The translations under genes were made by a program, and so were the position numbers. A stretch of DNA of 64,000 nucleotides, taken from assembly GCF_002982075.1 (NCBI RefSeq), contig NZ_PUEJ01000004.1, positions 620,001 through 684,000 of the forward strand, read 5' to 3'. Below are positions 45,459-54,301 of the stretch, one piece after another. How positions within the stretch are numbered: the first letter of the stretch is position 1; every line of letters starts with the position of its first letter. The DNA is from Labrys okinawensis (GTDB taxonomy: Bacteria > Pseudomonadota > Alphaproteobacteria > Rhizobiales > Labraceae). Below the pieces are notes generated by a model that was not told the DNA's origin, did not search any database, and was given only the letters and a program-made list of their open reading frames with translations.

Positions 45459-46154
45459 TTGAAGAAGCTGGCACTGCCGCCATTGGCCCGGGCCGATGGC
45501 ATGACGACGCATGATTATGTCTTCCTGCGCCTCAGGCAGGCCATCATGGTGGGGGCTTTCCGGCCGGGGACCTCGCTGACCATACGCGGCCTTGCCGCCG
45601 CGCTCGAAAGCAGCTCGACGCCGGTGCGCGAGGCGCTCAGGCAGCTCACCTCGATCGGTGCCCTCAAGCTGCTCGAAAACCGGCGGATCCAGGTGCCCGT
45701 CGTCACGCCCGAACTCTTCGAGGAGCTGATCTCGCTGCGAGTGGTGCTGGAACAGCATGCGGCGAAACGCGCCGTGGCGCATATCACCGAGCACCAGATC
45801 GATCAGCTGGTCGAGATGGACCTTGCCATCGACCAGGCCATCGCCGAACAGGACAAGGTCGGCGCCCTGCTCGCCAACCAGCAGTTCCATCGCGGCATCT
45901 ATAGCATCAGCCCCGATCGCATCGTGCTGCCGATGATCGAGAGCGTCTGGCTGCAGCTCGGCCCGGTCCAGGGCGTCGCCATGGAACATGTGGCCGAACT
46001 CTATGTGGTCGACCGCCACCAGGAAATCATCCAGGCACTGCGGCAGCGCAACGAAGAGGAGCTGGCGGCGGCCATCGGCGCTGATATCCGCGAAGGTATC
46101 GGCGGCTTCAACGCCGCGGCGATCGCTTCCCTGCTGGACGCCGCGGCGGCCTGA
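45459..46154 (+). CDS. GntR-family regulator (FCD-type)
   Basis: This 231-residue regulator has an N-terminal winged HTH (YVFLRLRQAIMVGAFRPGTSLTIRGLAAALESS then STPVREALRQLTSIGAL) and a C-terminal FCD ligand domain (LISLRVVLEQHAAKRAVAHI). I chose TTG 45459 because GGGAGG lies 8 nt upstream; an earlier ATG (45429) lacks a ribosome site. It is divergent from the PuuA-like gene and presumably represses the glutamylation genes until a polyamine or its product appears. Confidence 0.9.
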   Translation: MKKLALPPLARADGMTTHDYVFLRLRQAIMVGAFRPGTSLTIRGLAAALESSSTPVREALRQLTSIGALKLLENRRIQVPVVTPELFEELISLRVVLEQHAAKRAVAHITEHQIDQLVEMDLAIDQAIAEQDKVGALLANQQFHRGIYSISPDRIVLPMIESVWLQLGPVQGVAMEHVAELYVVDRHQEIIQALRQRNEEELAAAIGADIREGIGGFNAAAIASLLDAAAA

Positions 46155-46174
46155 ACGGCGCGGCTGGCGACGCG

Positions 46175-47605
46175 CTAGCTCGGATCGGAATGATGCCTGT
46201 GCTTGTTCTCATACATCAGGAGATCGGCTCGCCTGGCGACGGATTCGAGCTTTTCTCCGTCCTGGCTGGTGGCAGCGCCCATCGAGACGCTCAGGGCCAT
46301 CTGTGAATAATATTGATTGTTGATCTCGACGAGGCGCTCGATGTTTTCCATCATGGCCGTCGCGCCGCGCTCGTCGACATAGGGAAGGACGACGGCGAAC
46401 TCGTCGCCGCCGATGCGGGCCGCATGACCCGGCTTTTTGACGGCCTCGTTCAAGATCTCGCCAACACGCCGCAACAAGGCGTCACCGGTCGCATGGCCCC
46501 ACTGGTCGTTGACGGTCTTGAGCCGATCGAGATCGATGGCGATGATCGACACCGGAGAATGCCGGTTGCGCTCCAGCCGGTTCAGCTCATCGACATAGAA
46601 GGCGCGGTTGAACAATTTCGTCAAAACATCATGCTTGCCGAGATATTCGAGATAGGCTTCCGCCTTCTTGCGTGCGGTGATGTCGGTCAGCGCGACCTGC
46701 ACCTGGGACCAGTCCGCCTCATACCCCGGCAGGATGGACAATTGCAGCAGAAGATAGCGTTCGGTGCCATCGAGCGCGTGATTGAGCACCTCCCGGCGCT
46801 GAAAGAAAACACCGTTCCACAAATCGATCAACTGTTCGCGGAAATGACCTTCCATATCGGATTGGAACACTCGCGGGAGATTTTGCAGCAATGTCGGCTT
46901 GTCGGCGGCGAGGAAGAGAGCCAGCGTCTCCTTGTTGACGTCGAGAACACGGATCTCGCTCATGCATTGGCGCACGAATTCGGGATGGACATCCGTGAAA
47001 ACCCGAAAATCGACGATGCCGCGCCCCCGCAGATCGTCCATCAATTGCTTGATGCGGCTGAAGTCCTCGACCCAGAGCGAAACCGGTGAGTGCTCGAAGA
47101 GGGCTGAAGCATATTGCTGCTGTTTCACCGTCTGACGGCGGGCATCCTCGAGGGGAGTCACGTCCTCGATGGCCAGGAGCACACGGTCCCAGAGCTGCTC
47201 ATGTCCGGGCAGGATGATGCCGCGCAGCTGAATATCGAGACGCTTGCCGCCCAAGGTGTAATTGACCGTGTTGCTGCGGAATTCCGTCGCGCCGTCCCAG
47301 AGCTGCTTCAACTCATCGATATGCGCCTCGAGCATGTCGTCACGCAGCACTTTGCCGAGATTGGCGACGAGATGGTCGACACTGTCGGCTTCATAAAGAG
47401 AGAGGGTCTTGCGGTTGACCTTGAGCACACGAATGAGGCTCGAACAATGCGCGAGCCTGGCGGGGTCGGCCAAAAGAAAGGCTCGCAGATCCGTCACCCC
47501 GTCGGCGCGCCATGCCTCGAACTGCTCACGCAGGGCCGTGTAATCCTCCAGCCAGAGCGACATTGGCGCCAGATCGAAAATATTGTCGCTGTCGTCTGGA
47601 ACCAT
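46175..47605 (-). CDS. Diguanylate cyclase with tandem PAS-like domains
   Basis: This 476-residue signalling protein synthesises c-di-GMP. The C-terminal GGDEF domain (about residues 320-470) has an intact active site, ARIGGDEFAVVL. The N-terminal half is a tandem duplication of a PAS-like unit: SLWLEDYTALREQFEAWRADG and SLWVEDFSRIKQLMDDLRGRG start the two copies, each ending near LPG...WD/WSQVQ. There is no signal peptide or membrane helix. The usual RxxD inhibitory site before GGDEF is absent (KKPGHAAR), so product feedback may be lost. The input signal is unknown. Confidence 0.92.
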   Translation of the reverse strand: MVPDDSDNIFDLAPMSLWLEDYTALREQFEAWRADGVTDLRAFLLADPARLAHCSSLIRVLKVNRKTLSLYEADSVDHLVANLGKVLRDDMLEAHIDELKQLWDGATEFRSNTVNYTLGGKRLDIQLRGIILPGHEQLWDRVLLAIEDVTPLEDARRQTVKQQQYASALFEHSPVSLWVEDFSRIKQLMDDLRGRGIVDFRVFTDVHPEFVRQCMSEIRVLDVNKETLALFLAADKPTLLQNLPRVFQSDMEGHFREQLIDLWNGVFFQRREVLNHALDGTERYLLLQLSILPGYEADWSQVQVALTDITARKKAEAYLEYLGKHDVLTKLFNRAFYVDELNRLERNRHSPVSIIAIDLDRLKTVNDQWGHATGDALLRRVGEILNEAVKKPGHAARIGGDEFAVVLPYVDERGATAMMENIERLVEINNQYYSQMALSVSMGAATSQDGEKLESVARRADLLMYENKHRHHSDPS

Positions 47606-47887
47606 CTCACTACTCTTCGCTAAAACTCTTGATAGAAATCCTGCCGTGCGGTCCGCGGCCCGGCACTCGGCCCCACCGCCCCGAGGTTTCGGACACGTTT
47701 CGAATCAAGACCTTGCACAGCCGGCTGGACTTCCAAAGCTTGCAAGATCGCGTATGCCGCAGCAAGGCAAGACTGCTGGTCTTTCCTACGACGGACGTTT
47801 AGTCAACGGGCGCGCAAGAGTGCGGCGACACGGCGATAATCGTCCGGGGAAAGCGCGCCAAATATATATCCCAAAGCCACCCGTTCC

Positions 47888-48397
47888 TCACGTCCAGAAG
47901 CCCTGGTGAGGCACCGCCGCCTCGTCTTCCAGCGCGGGGCCGACCACGTCGATCCGCCGCTGTCCCCGTGCGAACACCTCGCGGCAGGGCAGAGAGAAGG
48001 TAGGATTTTCGGGATGTGCGCGGGTGAGTTCGAGCAAGCGATGCTCGGAGAGGGCATAGACCACCCGCCCAATGCCCGTCCAATAGACGGCGCCCGCGCA
48101 CATGCAGCAGGGTTCGGCGCTGGTGTAGAGTGTCGAGGCGGCGAGTTCCTCGGGCGTTCTGGCCTTGGCCGCCGCAGCGACGGCCACCAGCTCAGCATGC
48201 TGGGTCGGATCGCCCTCCGGCGGCACCGAATTGTTGCAGGCGGAGGAAACGACGTTGCCGTCCCGGTCGACCACCAGCGCGGCGAAGGGATGGCGCCCGC
48301 GCCGCCTGGACTGCTCCGACAGCGCGATCGACTGCCGCAAGAAAGCCAGATCCAGTGCGGACAGGCCGTCCGCTTGCGTGTCGTCGCTGGCGCTCAC
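47888..48397 (-). CDS. Nucleoside deaminase (cytidine/deoxycytidylate deaminase-fold)
   Basis: This 169-residue zinc deaminase has the catalytic HAE in DPTQHAELVAV and the zinc cysteines in SAEPCCMCAGAVYW. The C-terminal region (ALSEHRLLELTRAHPENP, SLPCREVFARGQRRIDVVGP) is like guanine/nucleoside-deaminase relatives more than TadA. The start is GTG 48397, after GGGGAGAG. It probably deaminates a free base or nucleoside, precise substrate unknown. It is downstream of the two-component genes' tail and independent of the cyclase (282-bp gap). Confidence 0.85.
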   Translation of the reverse strand: MSASDDTQADGLSALDLAFLRQSIALSEQSRRRGRHPFAALVVDRDGNVVSSACNNSVPPEGDPTQHAELVAVAAAAKARTPEELAASTLYTSAEPCCMCAGAVYWTGIGRVVYALSEHRLLELTRAHPENPTFSLPCREVFARGQRRIDVVGPALEDEAAVPHQGFWT

Positions 48398-48524
48398 GAA
48401 ACTCTCCCCTTCATCGTCCGGCCGAGGTCACGATATAGCATTGCCGGTCCGAGGAAAGGCGGTGGCCGTGACTCGGATCGCAACAAGCCGCCGTTTGCAG
48501 ACAAATGGCCGGGCCTCCCCCACT

Positions 48525-49916
48525 TCATTCGCGCGATACCGAGAGGCACAGGCGCACCACCGTGAGGCCACCCTCCTCGGCGAATTCCAGCGCCCCGCCA
48601 TGGGCACGCGCCACCTCGTCGGCAATCGCCAGCCCGAGCCCAGAGCCGGCGGAGCGCTCGCCCTTCTGGAAAGGGGCGACCAGTTTGCCGCCCTCCACCT
48701 GATAGAAGCCCCCGCCATCGTCCCGCACCTCGATCCAGGCCCTGTCACCGGCCTGGCCAACCGCCACGACGAGGCGGCTCTTCGCGCCATGAACGAGGGC
48801 ATTGTCGATCAGATTGGCCAATGCCTCGCGCACGCTGATGGCATCGCCCTCGATTTGCGGGGCCGGCGATGCCGGCTCGAAGGCGATGTCGACCTCACGC
48901 GCAAGAGTGAGGGGCACTGACTTGGCCAGCGTAGCCTTGGCGACCTCGTTGAGATCGAGCGACGAGGTCTGCGCCATGTCCGCCCGATGCGTGACCATGG
49001 CATGGTCGAGCAGCTGCTGGGTCAGGCGCGCCAGTTCCGTGGTCCGCTCGCGCACGCGCGCCAGGTGTTCGGCCCGCCGCCTGGTGCCCTGCGGCCCCGA
49101 AAGCAGCTCGACCTGAGCATCGAGCGCGGCAAGCGGCGTGCGAATCTGGTGGGCAGCATCGGCGATGAAGCGCTGCATCAGCGCCATCCGCTCGGACAAC
49201 CGGCGCATGAAATCATCGATCGCCTGCACGAGATTGCGGATCTCCACGGGGCGTCCGGCCTCGATCGGGCGCAAATCGTCCGGCCGTCTTCCCACGATCT
49301 CCTGCTCGATCAGGGCCAGCGGCTTCAGGCCGAAACGTACGGCGAGCCCGACGGCCAGCAGCGCCAGCACGCTCATCGCGGCAATGACGGCAAAGGCCTT
49401 GAAAGTCAGGTCGCGCGCCAGGGCGGTGCGGGCATTCACCGTCTGGGCAACGATGATGGTGGCCCACTGCCCGGCGTCCTTGTCGTCGATCCGGCGCGCA
49501 ATGGTGGCGATCCGCACCGGATGGTTCTGGTAATGCCCATCCTCCAGGACGATGCCGCTGCGCATCGCCGCCGGCGTGGCCGACGATGTCAGGTCTTCGT
49601 AACCCGCCACGATCACGCCGCGCGGATCGACGACCTTGTAATAGACCAGGTCATAGGCCGAGAGCGTCGAGAAAGCCGCCACCGGCGGATCGAGCGCGAC
49701 GACGCCGCCCTGCACATAGACGTTCTCGGCGACCTGGATGGTGGCGCCACTGAGCAGCCGGTCATAGGCCTGCTGGGCCGCGATCAAGGCATATTGCCAG
49801 GCGGCCAGGCCCAATACGACCGCCCCCGCCGACAGTACCGCCGAGAGCACGGCGATGATGCGGATGCGCAGCGACAGGCGGAGATCACCGCGTTGCAAGC
49901 CGGTAGCCCAATCCAC
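48525..49916 (-). CDS. Sensor histidine kinase (TctE/QseC-type)
   Basis: This 463-residue inner-membrane kinase has a first transmembrane helix (about residues 16-38), a periplasmic 2CSK_N-like sensor domain, a second helix (about 173-195), HAMP-like linker, then dimerisation/phosphoacceptor H in DAAHQIRTPLAALDAQVELL, N-box LANLIDNALVHG, and DDGGGF and GSGLGLAI of the ATPase. It overlaps the response-regulator gene by 32 bp. The pair is divergent from a NitT/TauT-type ABC transporter and may sense the same solute. The start ATG 49916 or TTG 49898 remains open. Confidence 0.9.
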   Translation of the reverse strand: MDWATGLQRGDLRLSLRIRIIAVLSAVLSAGAVVLGLAAWQYALIAAQQAYDRLLSGATIQVAENVYVQGGVVALDPPVAAFSTLSAYDLVYYKVVDPRGVIVAGYEDLTSSATPAAMRSGIVLEDGHYQNHPVRIATIARRIDDKDAGQWATIIVAQTVNARTALARDLTFKAFAVIAAMSVLALLAVGLAVRFGLKPLALIEQEIVGRRPDDLRPIEAGRPVEIRNLVQAIDDFMRRLSERMALMQRFIADAAHQIRTPLAALDAQVELLSGPQGTRRRAEHLARVRERTTELARLTQQLLDHAMVTHRADMAQTSSLDLNEVAKATLAKSVPLTLAREVDIAFEPASPAPQIEGDAISVREALANLIDNALVHGAKSRLVVAVGQAGDRAWIEVRDDGGGFYQVEGGKLVAPFQKGERSAGSGLGLAIADEVARAHGGALEFAEEGGLTVVRLCLSVSRE

Positions 49917-50550
49917 GCAGGGTCTGGATCTCGACGGGCGATCCCGTCAGCTTGCGCCTCAGGCGGGCGACGAACTGCTCCACCGCGTTGGGACTCGGAT
50001 CCTGATCGAAATTGAAGAGCTGCTCGACCAGTTCCTCCTTCGGTACGATCCGCTCGGGCCGGATCGCCAGGATTTCCAGGACTGTCAGCTCGCGCCGGGT
50101 GAGATTGAGCGGCCGGTCCTCGATGCTGGCAACCCGGCCGGCGCGATCGATGGCGAGCGGGCCCACGCGCAGCACATTGTCGGACAGGCCGGCGCTCCGG
50201 CGCAGGAGCGCGCGGGCCCGGGCCTCGAATTCACGGAAATCGAAGGGTTTGGTCAGATAGTCATCGGCGCCGAGATCCAGCGTATCGACCCGCGCATCGA
50301 CAGCCGAGCGGGCCGTGATGACCAGCACCGGCACCCCGGCGCGCCGCGCCCGCAATTTCCGCAGGAGTTCGAGGCCGTCCTGGCCCGGAAGACTGAGATC
50401 CAGCACCACCAGGTCATAGGCCTGGACCTCGAGCAATTCGGAAGCCGTGGATCCGTTGTCCTCCCAATCGACGGCGTGTCCCATCGCCTCCAGCCGCGCC
50501 ACCACGGCCTCGGCGATATCGGCTGTGTCTTCGACGACCAAAACGCGCAA
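49885..50550 (-). CDS. OmpR-family response regulator (TctD/QseB-type)
   Basis: This 221-residue regulator has a receiver domain with phosphoacceptor D51 in LVVLDLSLPG, acidic pair E7/D8 (VVED), T in VITARS, K in YLTKPFD, then a winged-helix DNA-binding domain (LNLTRRELTVLEILA ... SPNAVEQFVARLRRKL ... QTLRGLGYRLA). I set the start at TTG 50550 because it gives the normal length and has GGAG 5 nt upstream. It is co-transcribed with the kinase. AGTCAG repeats in the divergent gap are its likely binding sites. Confidence 0.92.
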   Translation of the reverse strand: MRVLVVEDTADIAEAVVARLEAMGHAVDWEDNGSTASELLEVQAYDLVVLDLSLPGQDGLELLRKLRARRAGVPVLVITARSAVDARVDTLDLGADDYLTKPFDFREFEARARALLRRSAGLSDNVLRVGPLAIDRAGRVASIEDRPLNLTRRELTVLEILAIRPERIVPKEELVEQLFNFDQDPSPNAVEQFVARLRRKLTGSPVEIQTLRGLGYRLATR

Positions 50551-50582
50551 GGCGGCTCCGCAACGACAGAATGAGGCGCCGA

Positions 50583-50626
50583 GAGTCAGGCCCTCAAGAG
50601 TCAGTTCCAAGTCAGCTTCGAGTGCT
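50583..50626. promoter_or_regulatory. Phased AGTCAG repeats, candidate response-regulator box
   Basis: AGTCAG occurs at 50584-50589, 50599-50604 and 50610-50615, with a degenerate AGTGCT at 50621-50626. The last three are exactly 11 bp apart, the direct-repeat spacing bound by OmpR/PhoB-type regulators. The array lies between the response regulator and the ABC operon. Confidence 0.6.
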
Positions 50627-50680
50627 AGGCCTATCGCAAGCGCCGAGAGTGCGCAAGGAAACCATCCAAGGGAGAAAAGT

Positions 50681-51460
50681 GTGCCCAGCTCCTCGCCCCA
50701 GGGCGTCATGACCCCGCTTTTGTCGGTCAAGGACGTAACGCTGCAATACAAGACGCCGGACGCCCTCGTTACCGCCACCAGGCGCGTATCCTTCGACGTC
50801 TACCCTTCCGATCGCTTCGTGCTGCTGGGCCCTTCCGGCTGCGGCAAATCCACCATCCTCAAGGCGATCGGCGGCTATCTGACGCCCGTGGAAGGCAGCA
50901 TCAGCCTGAAGGGGACCGGCGTCACCGAACCCGGCCCGGACAGGATGATGGTGTTCCAGGAATTCGACCAGCTCCTGCCCTGGAAGACCGTGCGCGAAAA
51001 TGTCGTCTTTGCCCTGACGTCCAGCCGGCGGGTGCCGGCTTCCGAGGCGGCCGAGCGCGCCCGTTCCTATATCGACAAGGTCGGCCTGACGAAATTCATC
51101 GACTCCTATCCGCACATGCTTTCCGGCGGCATGAAACAGCGCGTGGCGATTGCCCGCGGCATGGCTATGGAACCGGACGTGCTGCTGATGGACGAACCCT
51201 TTGCCGCCCTCGATGCCCTCACGCGCCGCAAGATGCAGGACGAATTGCTGCGGCTATGGGACGACACGCGTTTTACCGTGCTTTTCGTGACCCATTCGAT
51301 CGAGGAAGCCATTCGCATCGGCACCCGCATCCTGCTGCTCTCCCCCCACCCCGGGGAGGTCAAGGCCGAGCTCAACAGCGTGCCGCCCGAGGAGATGGGC
51401 ACCGGTACGCAGGCCGCGCTCGAAACCCGCATCAACGACATGCTCTTTGCCGCGCATTGA
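50681..51460 (+). CDS. NitT/TauT-type ABC transporter ATP-binding protein
   Basis: This is a 259-residue NBD. Walker A GPSGCGKST, Q-loop MVFQEFDQLLPW, signature LSGGMKQR and Walker B LLMDEPFAALD are all present, as is H-loop VTHS. The start is GTG 50681, with AAGGGAG about 7 nt upstream. It is the first gene of the ABC operon, followed 16 bp later by the permease. Its relatives import nitrate, taurine, sulfonates or pyrimidine precursors. It is divergent from a two-component system that probably regulates it. Confidence 0.9.
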   Translation: MPSSSPQGVMTPLLSVKDVTLQYKTPDALVTATRRVSFDVYPSDRFVLLGPSGCGKSTILKAIGGYLTPVEGSISLKGTGVTEPGPDRMMVFQEFDQLLPWKTVRENVVFALTSSRRVPASEAAERARSYIDKVGLTKFIDSYPHMLSGGMKQRVAIARGMAMEPDVLLMDEPFAALDALTRRKMQDELLRLWDDTRFTVLFVTHSIEEAIRIGTRILLLSPHPGEVKAELNSVPPEEMGTGTQAALETRINDMLFAAH

Positions 51461-51476
51461 GCCGGGGACCCCAGAC

Positions 51477-52343
51477 ATGACCGATCTTCTCTCCTTCCGT
51501 CCCGAGATCATCCGGGAAGTCCATTCGGGCAACGCCCCCGTCGTCGCGAAGTCCCTCGGCATCGCCGAACGACTCTATCGGCTTGGTTTCGTGCGCAAGG
51601 GACTGATCCTCGCCGTGCTGGCACTGGTATGGGAGGCCTATGGGCGCTGGCTCGGCAATCCCCTGCTGTTTCCCACCTTCGGCGAAACGGTGCAGGCCTT
51701 CGCCGCCAACATCGCCAATGGCATCATCCCCGAGCGCATGCTGGTATCACTGCAGACGCTCGTCATCGGCTATGCCATCGGCATCGGGCTCGCCGCCTTG
51801 CTGACCACGCTGGCGATCGGCTCGCGCATCGGGGCGGACCTTCTGGAGACCCTCACCTCCATGTTCAATCCCCTGCCGGCGATCGCCCTGTTGCCGCTCG
51901 CCTTGATCTGGTTCGGCCTCGGTACGGGCAGCATCATCTTCGTGCTCGTCCATTCCGTGCTCTGGGCCATCGCCCTCAATACCCATGCGGGGTTCCGGTC
52001 CGTATCCAACACGCTGCGTATGGTCGGCCTCAATTATGGCCTGCGCAATCTGCGGCTGGTGCGTCTCATCCTGATCCCCGCTGCCTTCCCCGCCATCCTG
52101 ACCGGGCTCAAGGTCGGCTGGGCCTTCGCCTGGCGCACCCTGATCGCCGCCGAACTGGTCTTCGGCGTCTCCTCCGGCTCCGGCGGGCTGGGCTGGTTCA
52201 TCTACGAAAACCGCAACCAGCTCGAAACGGCCAATGTCTTCGCCGGCCTGTTCACCGTGATCCTGATCGGTCTGTTCGTCGAGAACGTCATCTTCGCCGC
52301 CATCGAGCGCAGGACGATCCGGCGCTGGGGCATGCAACACTGA
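51477..52343 (+). CDS. NitT/TauT-type ABC transporter permease
   Basis: This 288-residue inner-membrane protein has about six hydrophobic helices and the BPD_transp_1 signature in the segment LRMVGLNYGLRNLRLVRLIL IPAAFPAILTG (EAA loop). It begins MTDLLSFRPEII; the ATG lies 17 bp after the ATPase stop. The binding-protein gene follows by 53 bp. A single permease domain here contrasts with the fused one in the first kilobases of the window. Substrate unknown. Confidence 0.9.
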   Translation: MTDLLSFRPEIIREVHSGNAPVVAKSLGIAERLYRLGFVRKGLILAVLALVWEAYGRWLGNPLLFPTFGETVQAFAANIANGIIPERMLVSLQTLVIGYAIGIGLAALLTTLAIGSRIGADLLETLTSMFNPLPAIALLPLALIWFGLGTGSIIFVLVHSVLWAIALNTHAGFRSVSNTLRMVGLNYGLRNLRLVRLILIPAAFPAILTGLKVGWAFAWRTLIAAELVFGVSSGSGGLGWFIYENRNQLETANVFAGLFTVILIGLFVENVIFAAIERRTIRRWGMQH

Positions 52344-52396
52344 ACCACCACCATCCGACAAAGCCGGAACGGCTCATCCAACAGGGAGGATTCTTC

Positions 52397-53416
52397 ATGA
52401 CATTCAAACATTGGCTCAGGACGGCCCTGGCCGTGGCGATGCTCGCGCCGGCGCTGGCGGTGGGCAGCGCCCGGGCCGAAGTGAACGAAGTACGCATCTC
52501 CAAGGGTTTCGGCATCCTCTATCTGCCGCTGATCGTCATGCAGGACCAGCAATTGCTCGAAAAGCGCGCCAAGGCGGCCGGCCTCGGCGACGTCAAGGTC
52601 ACCTGGCTGATGCTGGACGGCGGCAACGTCATCAATGACGCGATGATGGCGGGTACGCTCGACTTCGCCGGCACCGGCGCGCCCGGCTTCGTAACCCTGT
52701 GGGCGAAGGCCAAGGGCATTCCGAATGTCGAGGTGGTCGGCGTCTCCGGCATGAGCTCGACCTCGCTCTGGCTCAACACCAACAAGCCGGAGATCAAGAA
52801 GCTGGAGGATTTCACCTCGGCGGACAAGATCGCCCTGCCCGGCATCAAGACCTCGCTATCGGCCGTGGTTCTGCAGATGATCGCCGCCAAGGAGTTCGGC
52901 CCCGAGAACTACGCCAAGCTCGATCCGGCCACCGTCAGCCTGCCGCATCCGGAGGCGGTCACCGCCCTCATCGGCGGCAAGACGGAGATCCGGGCCCATT
53001 TCACCTCGCCGCCCTTCCAATATATCGAAGCCAAGGCGCCCGGCATTCACCGCGTGCTCAGTTCGGTCGACTATCTCGGCAACATCACGCTCGACGTCAC
53101 CTTCGCGCCGAAGAAATTCGTCGACGCCAATCCCAAGATGACCCAGGCCTTCATCGATGCGATGGACGATGCCAACCAGCTGATCGCCAAGGACAAAAAG
53201 CTAGCGGCGGAGATCTTCACCAGGAGCTCGAAGGTCAAGGTCGACGTAGCCGAGGTCCAGCAGATGCTCGAGGACCCGGATGCGCGCTTTTCCACCACGC
53301 CGCAGGGCGTGATGCAGTTCGCCGACTTCATGCACCGCGCCGGCACCATCAAGGTCAAGCCTTCCAAGTGGAGCGACATGTTCGTGCCGCAGCTTTCCGA
53401 CCGCCCCGGCAGCTGA
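52397..53416 (+). CDS. ABC transporter substrate-binding protein (SsuA/THI5-like)
   Basis: This 339-residue periplasmic protein has a signal peptide of about 27 residues (MTFKHWLRTALAVAMLAPALA..SARA). The mature part follows the SsuA/TauA pattern: YLPLIVMQDQQLLEKRA, then GGNVINDAMMAGTLDFAGTGAPGF and VVGVSGMSSTSLWL. The ribosome site GGGAGGA is 7 nt upstream. It completes the ATPase-permease-SBP operon. The ligand is not identifiable; family ligands include sulfonates, taurine, nitrate and thiamine-precursor compounds. Confidence 0.9.
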   Translation: MTFKHWLRTALAVAMLAPALAVGSARAEVNEVRISKGFGILYLPLIVMQDQQLLEKRAKAAGLGDVKVTWLMLDGGNVINDAMMAGTLDFAGTGAPGFVTLWAKAKGIPNVEVVGVSGMSSTSLWLNTNKPEIKKLEDFTSADKIALPGIKTSLSAVVLQMIAAKEFGPENYAKLDPATVSLPHPEAVTALIGGKTEIRAHFTSPPFQYIEAKAPGIHRVLSSVDYLGNITLDVTFAPKKFVDANPKMTQAFIDAMDDANQLIAKDKKLAAEIFTRSSKVKVDVAEVQQMLEDPDARFSTTPQGVMQFADFMHRAGTIKVKPSKWSDMFVPQLSDRPGS

Positions 53417-53481
53417 CGGGGCCGGCGGCCGCCCGGCCTCACCTTGGCCCGCCGCTTTTGTGAATGTTCGACAGGAACGAG

Positions 53482-53499
53482 CCCGGCTTAAGAGCCGGG
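53482..53499. terminator. Hairpin downstream of the ABC operon
   Basis: CCCGGCT and AGCCGGG form a 7-bp stem with a 4-nt loop (53482-53499), 65 bp after the binding-protein stop. No U-tract follows, so it is a weak terminator candidate. Confidence 0.4.
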
Positions 53500-53592
53500 T
53501 CCGTCATTCATGTTTCGAATGCCGGCCATGGGGACATTTAATTTCCAAATCGCCAAACGGAAAGCTACGCATGGCCTCGGGGGAGGCCGACC

Positions 53593-54279
53593 ATGCGCAG
53601 ACCTTTGTCGAGACGAAATGTCCTGATCATCACAGCGGGAGGTTCTTTCATGGCCCCAGCATCGCAAAAGGCCGCGGCGAATGCCGCCGCGCCATCCCCT
53701 CTCATCGCTGAGGCCGCATGCGGCGACCTGCCTGCCGTGAAGGCCGCCCTGGCTGCCGGCGCCTCGCTGGAGGAGCGGGACGGCAGTCGCCGCACCGCGT
53801 TGCTGGCAGCCGTCCAGGGCAATCATGTCGCGGTCGCGCGCCATCTCATCGAGGCCGGCGCCGACGTCAACGCCAAGGATGCCATCGAGGACAGCCCCTA
53901 TCTGCTGGCCGGAGCGCGCGGCTATCTCGAAATCCTGCAATCGACGCTTTCGCATGGCGCCGATCTCAAGAGCACCAATCGCTATGGCGGCACCGCCCTC
54001 ATTCCCGCCAGCGAACGGGGGCATGTCGAGACGGTGCACACCCTGATCGAAGCCGGCGTGAACGTCGATCACGTCAACCGGCTCGGCTGGACCGCCTTGC
54101 TGGAAGCCATCATCCTCGGCGATGGCGGGCCGCGCCATGTCGCGATCGTCCGGCTCCTGATCGAGGCAGGCGCCAAGGTCGATCTCGCCGACAAGGATGG
54201 CGTGACGCCGCTTCAGCATGCCCGGCAGCGCCACTATCGCGAGATCGCCGGCCTGCTCGAAGCCGCTGGTGCCCATTGA
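53593..54279 (+). CDS. Ankyrin-repeat protein with Tat-like signal
   Basis: This 228-residue protein starts MRRPLSRRNVLIITAGG, a twin-arginine-like signal with a hydrophobic stretch and AAANAAA region. The rest is about six ankyrin repeats (for example RTALLAAVQGNHVAVARHLIEAGADVNAKD and GVTPLQHARQRHYREIAGLLEAAGA). Periplasmic ankyrin proteins in Proteobacteria are usually protein-protein adaptors, some linked to catalases. It is followed after 22 bp by an MFS gene. The function is unknown. Confidence 0.82.
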   Translation: MRRPLSRRNVLIITAGGSFMAPASQKAAANAAAPSPLIAEAACGDLPAVKAALAAGASLEERDGSRRTALLAAVQGNHVAVARHLIEAGADVNAKDAIEDSPYLLAGARGYLEILQSTLSHGADLKSTNRYGGTALIPASERGHVETVHTLIEAGVNVDHVNRLGWTALLEAIILGDGGPRHVAIVRLLIEAGAKVDLADKDGVTPLQHARQRHYREIAGLLEAAGAH

Positions 54280-54301
54280 CCGGGACCGAGACCGGCCGAT
54301 C

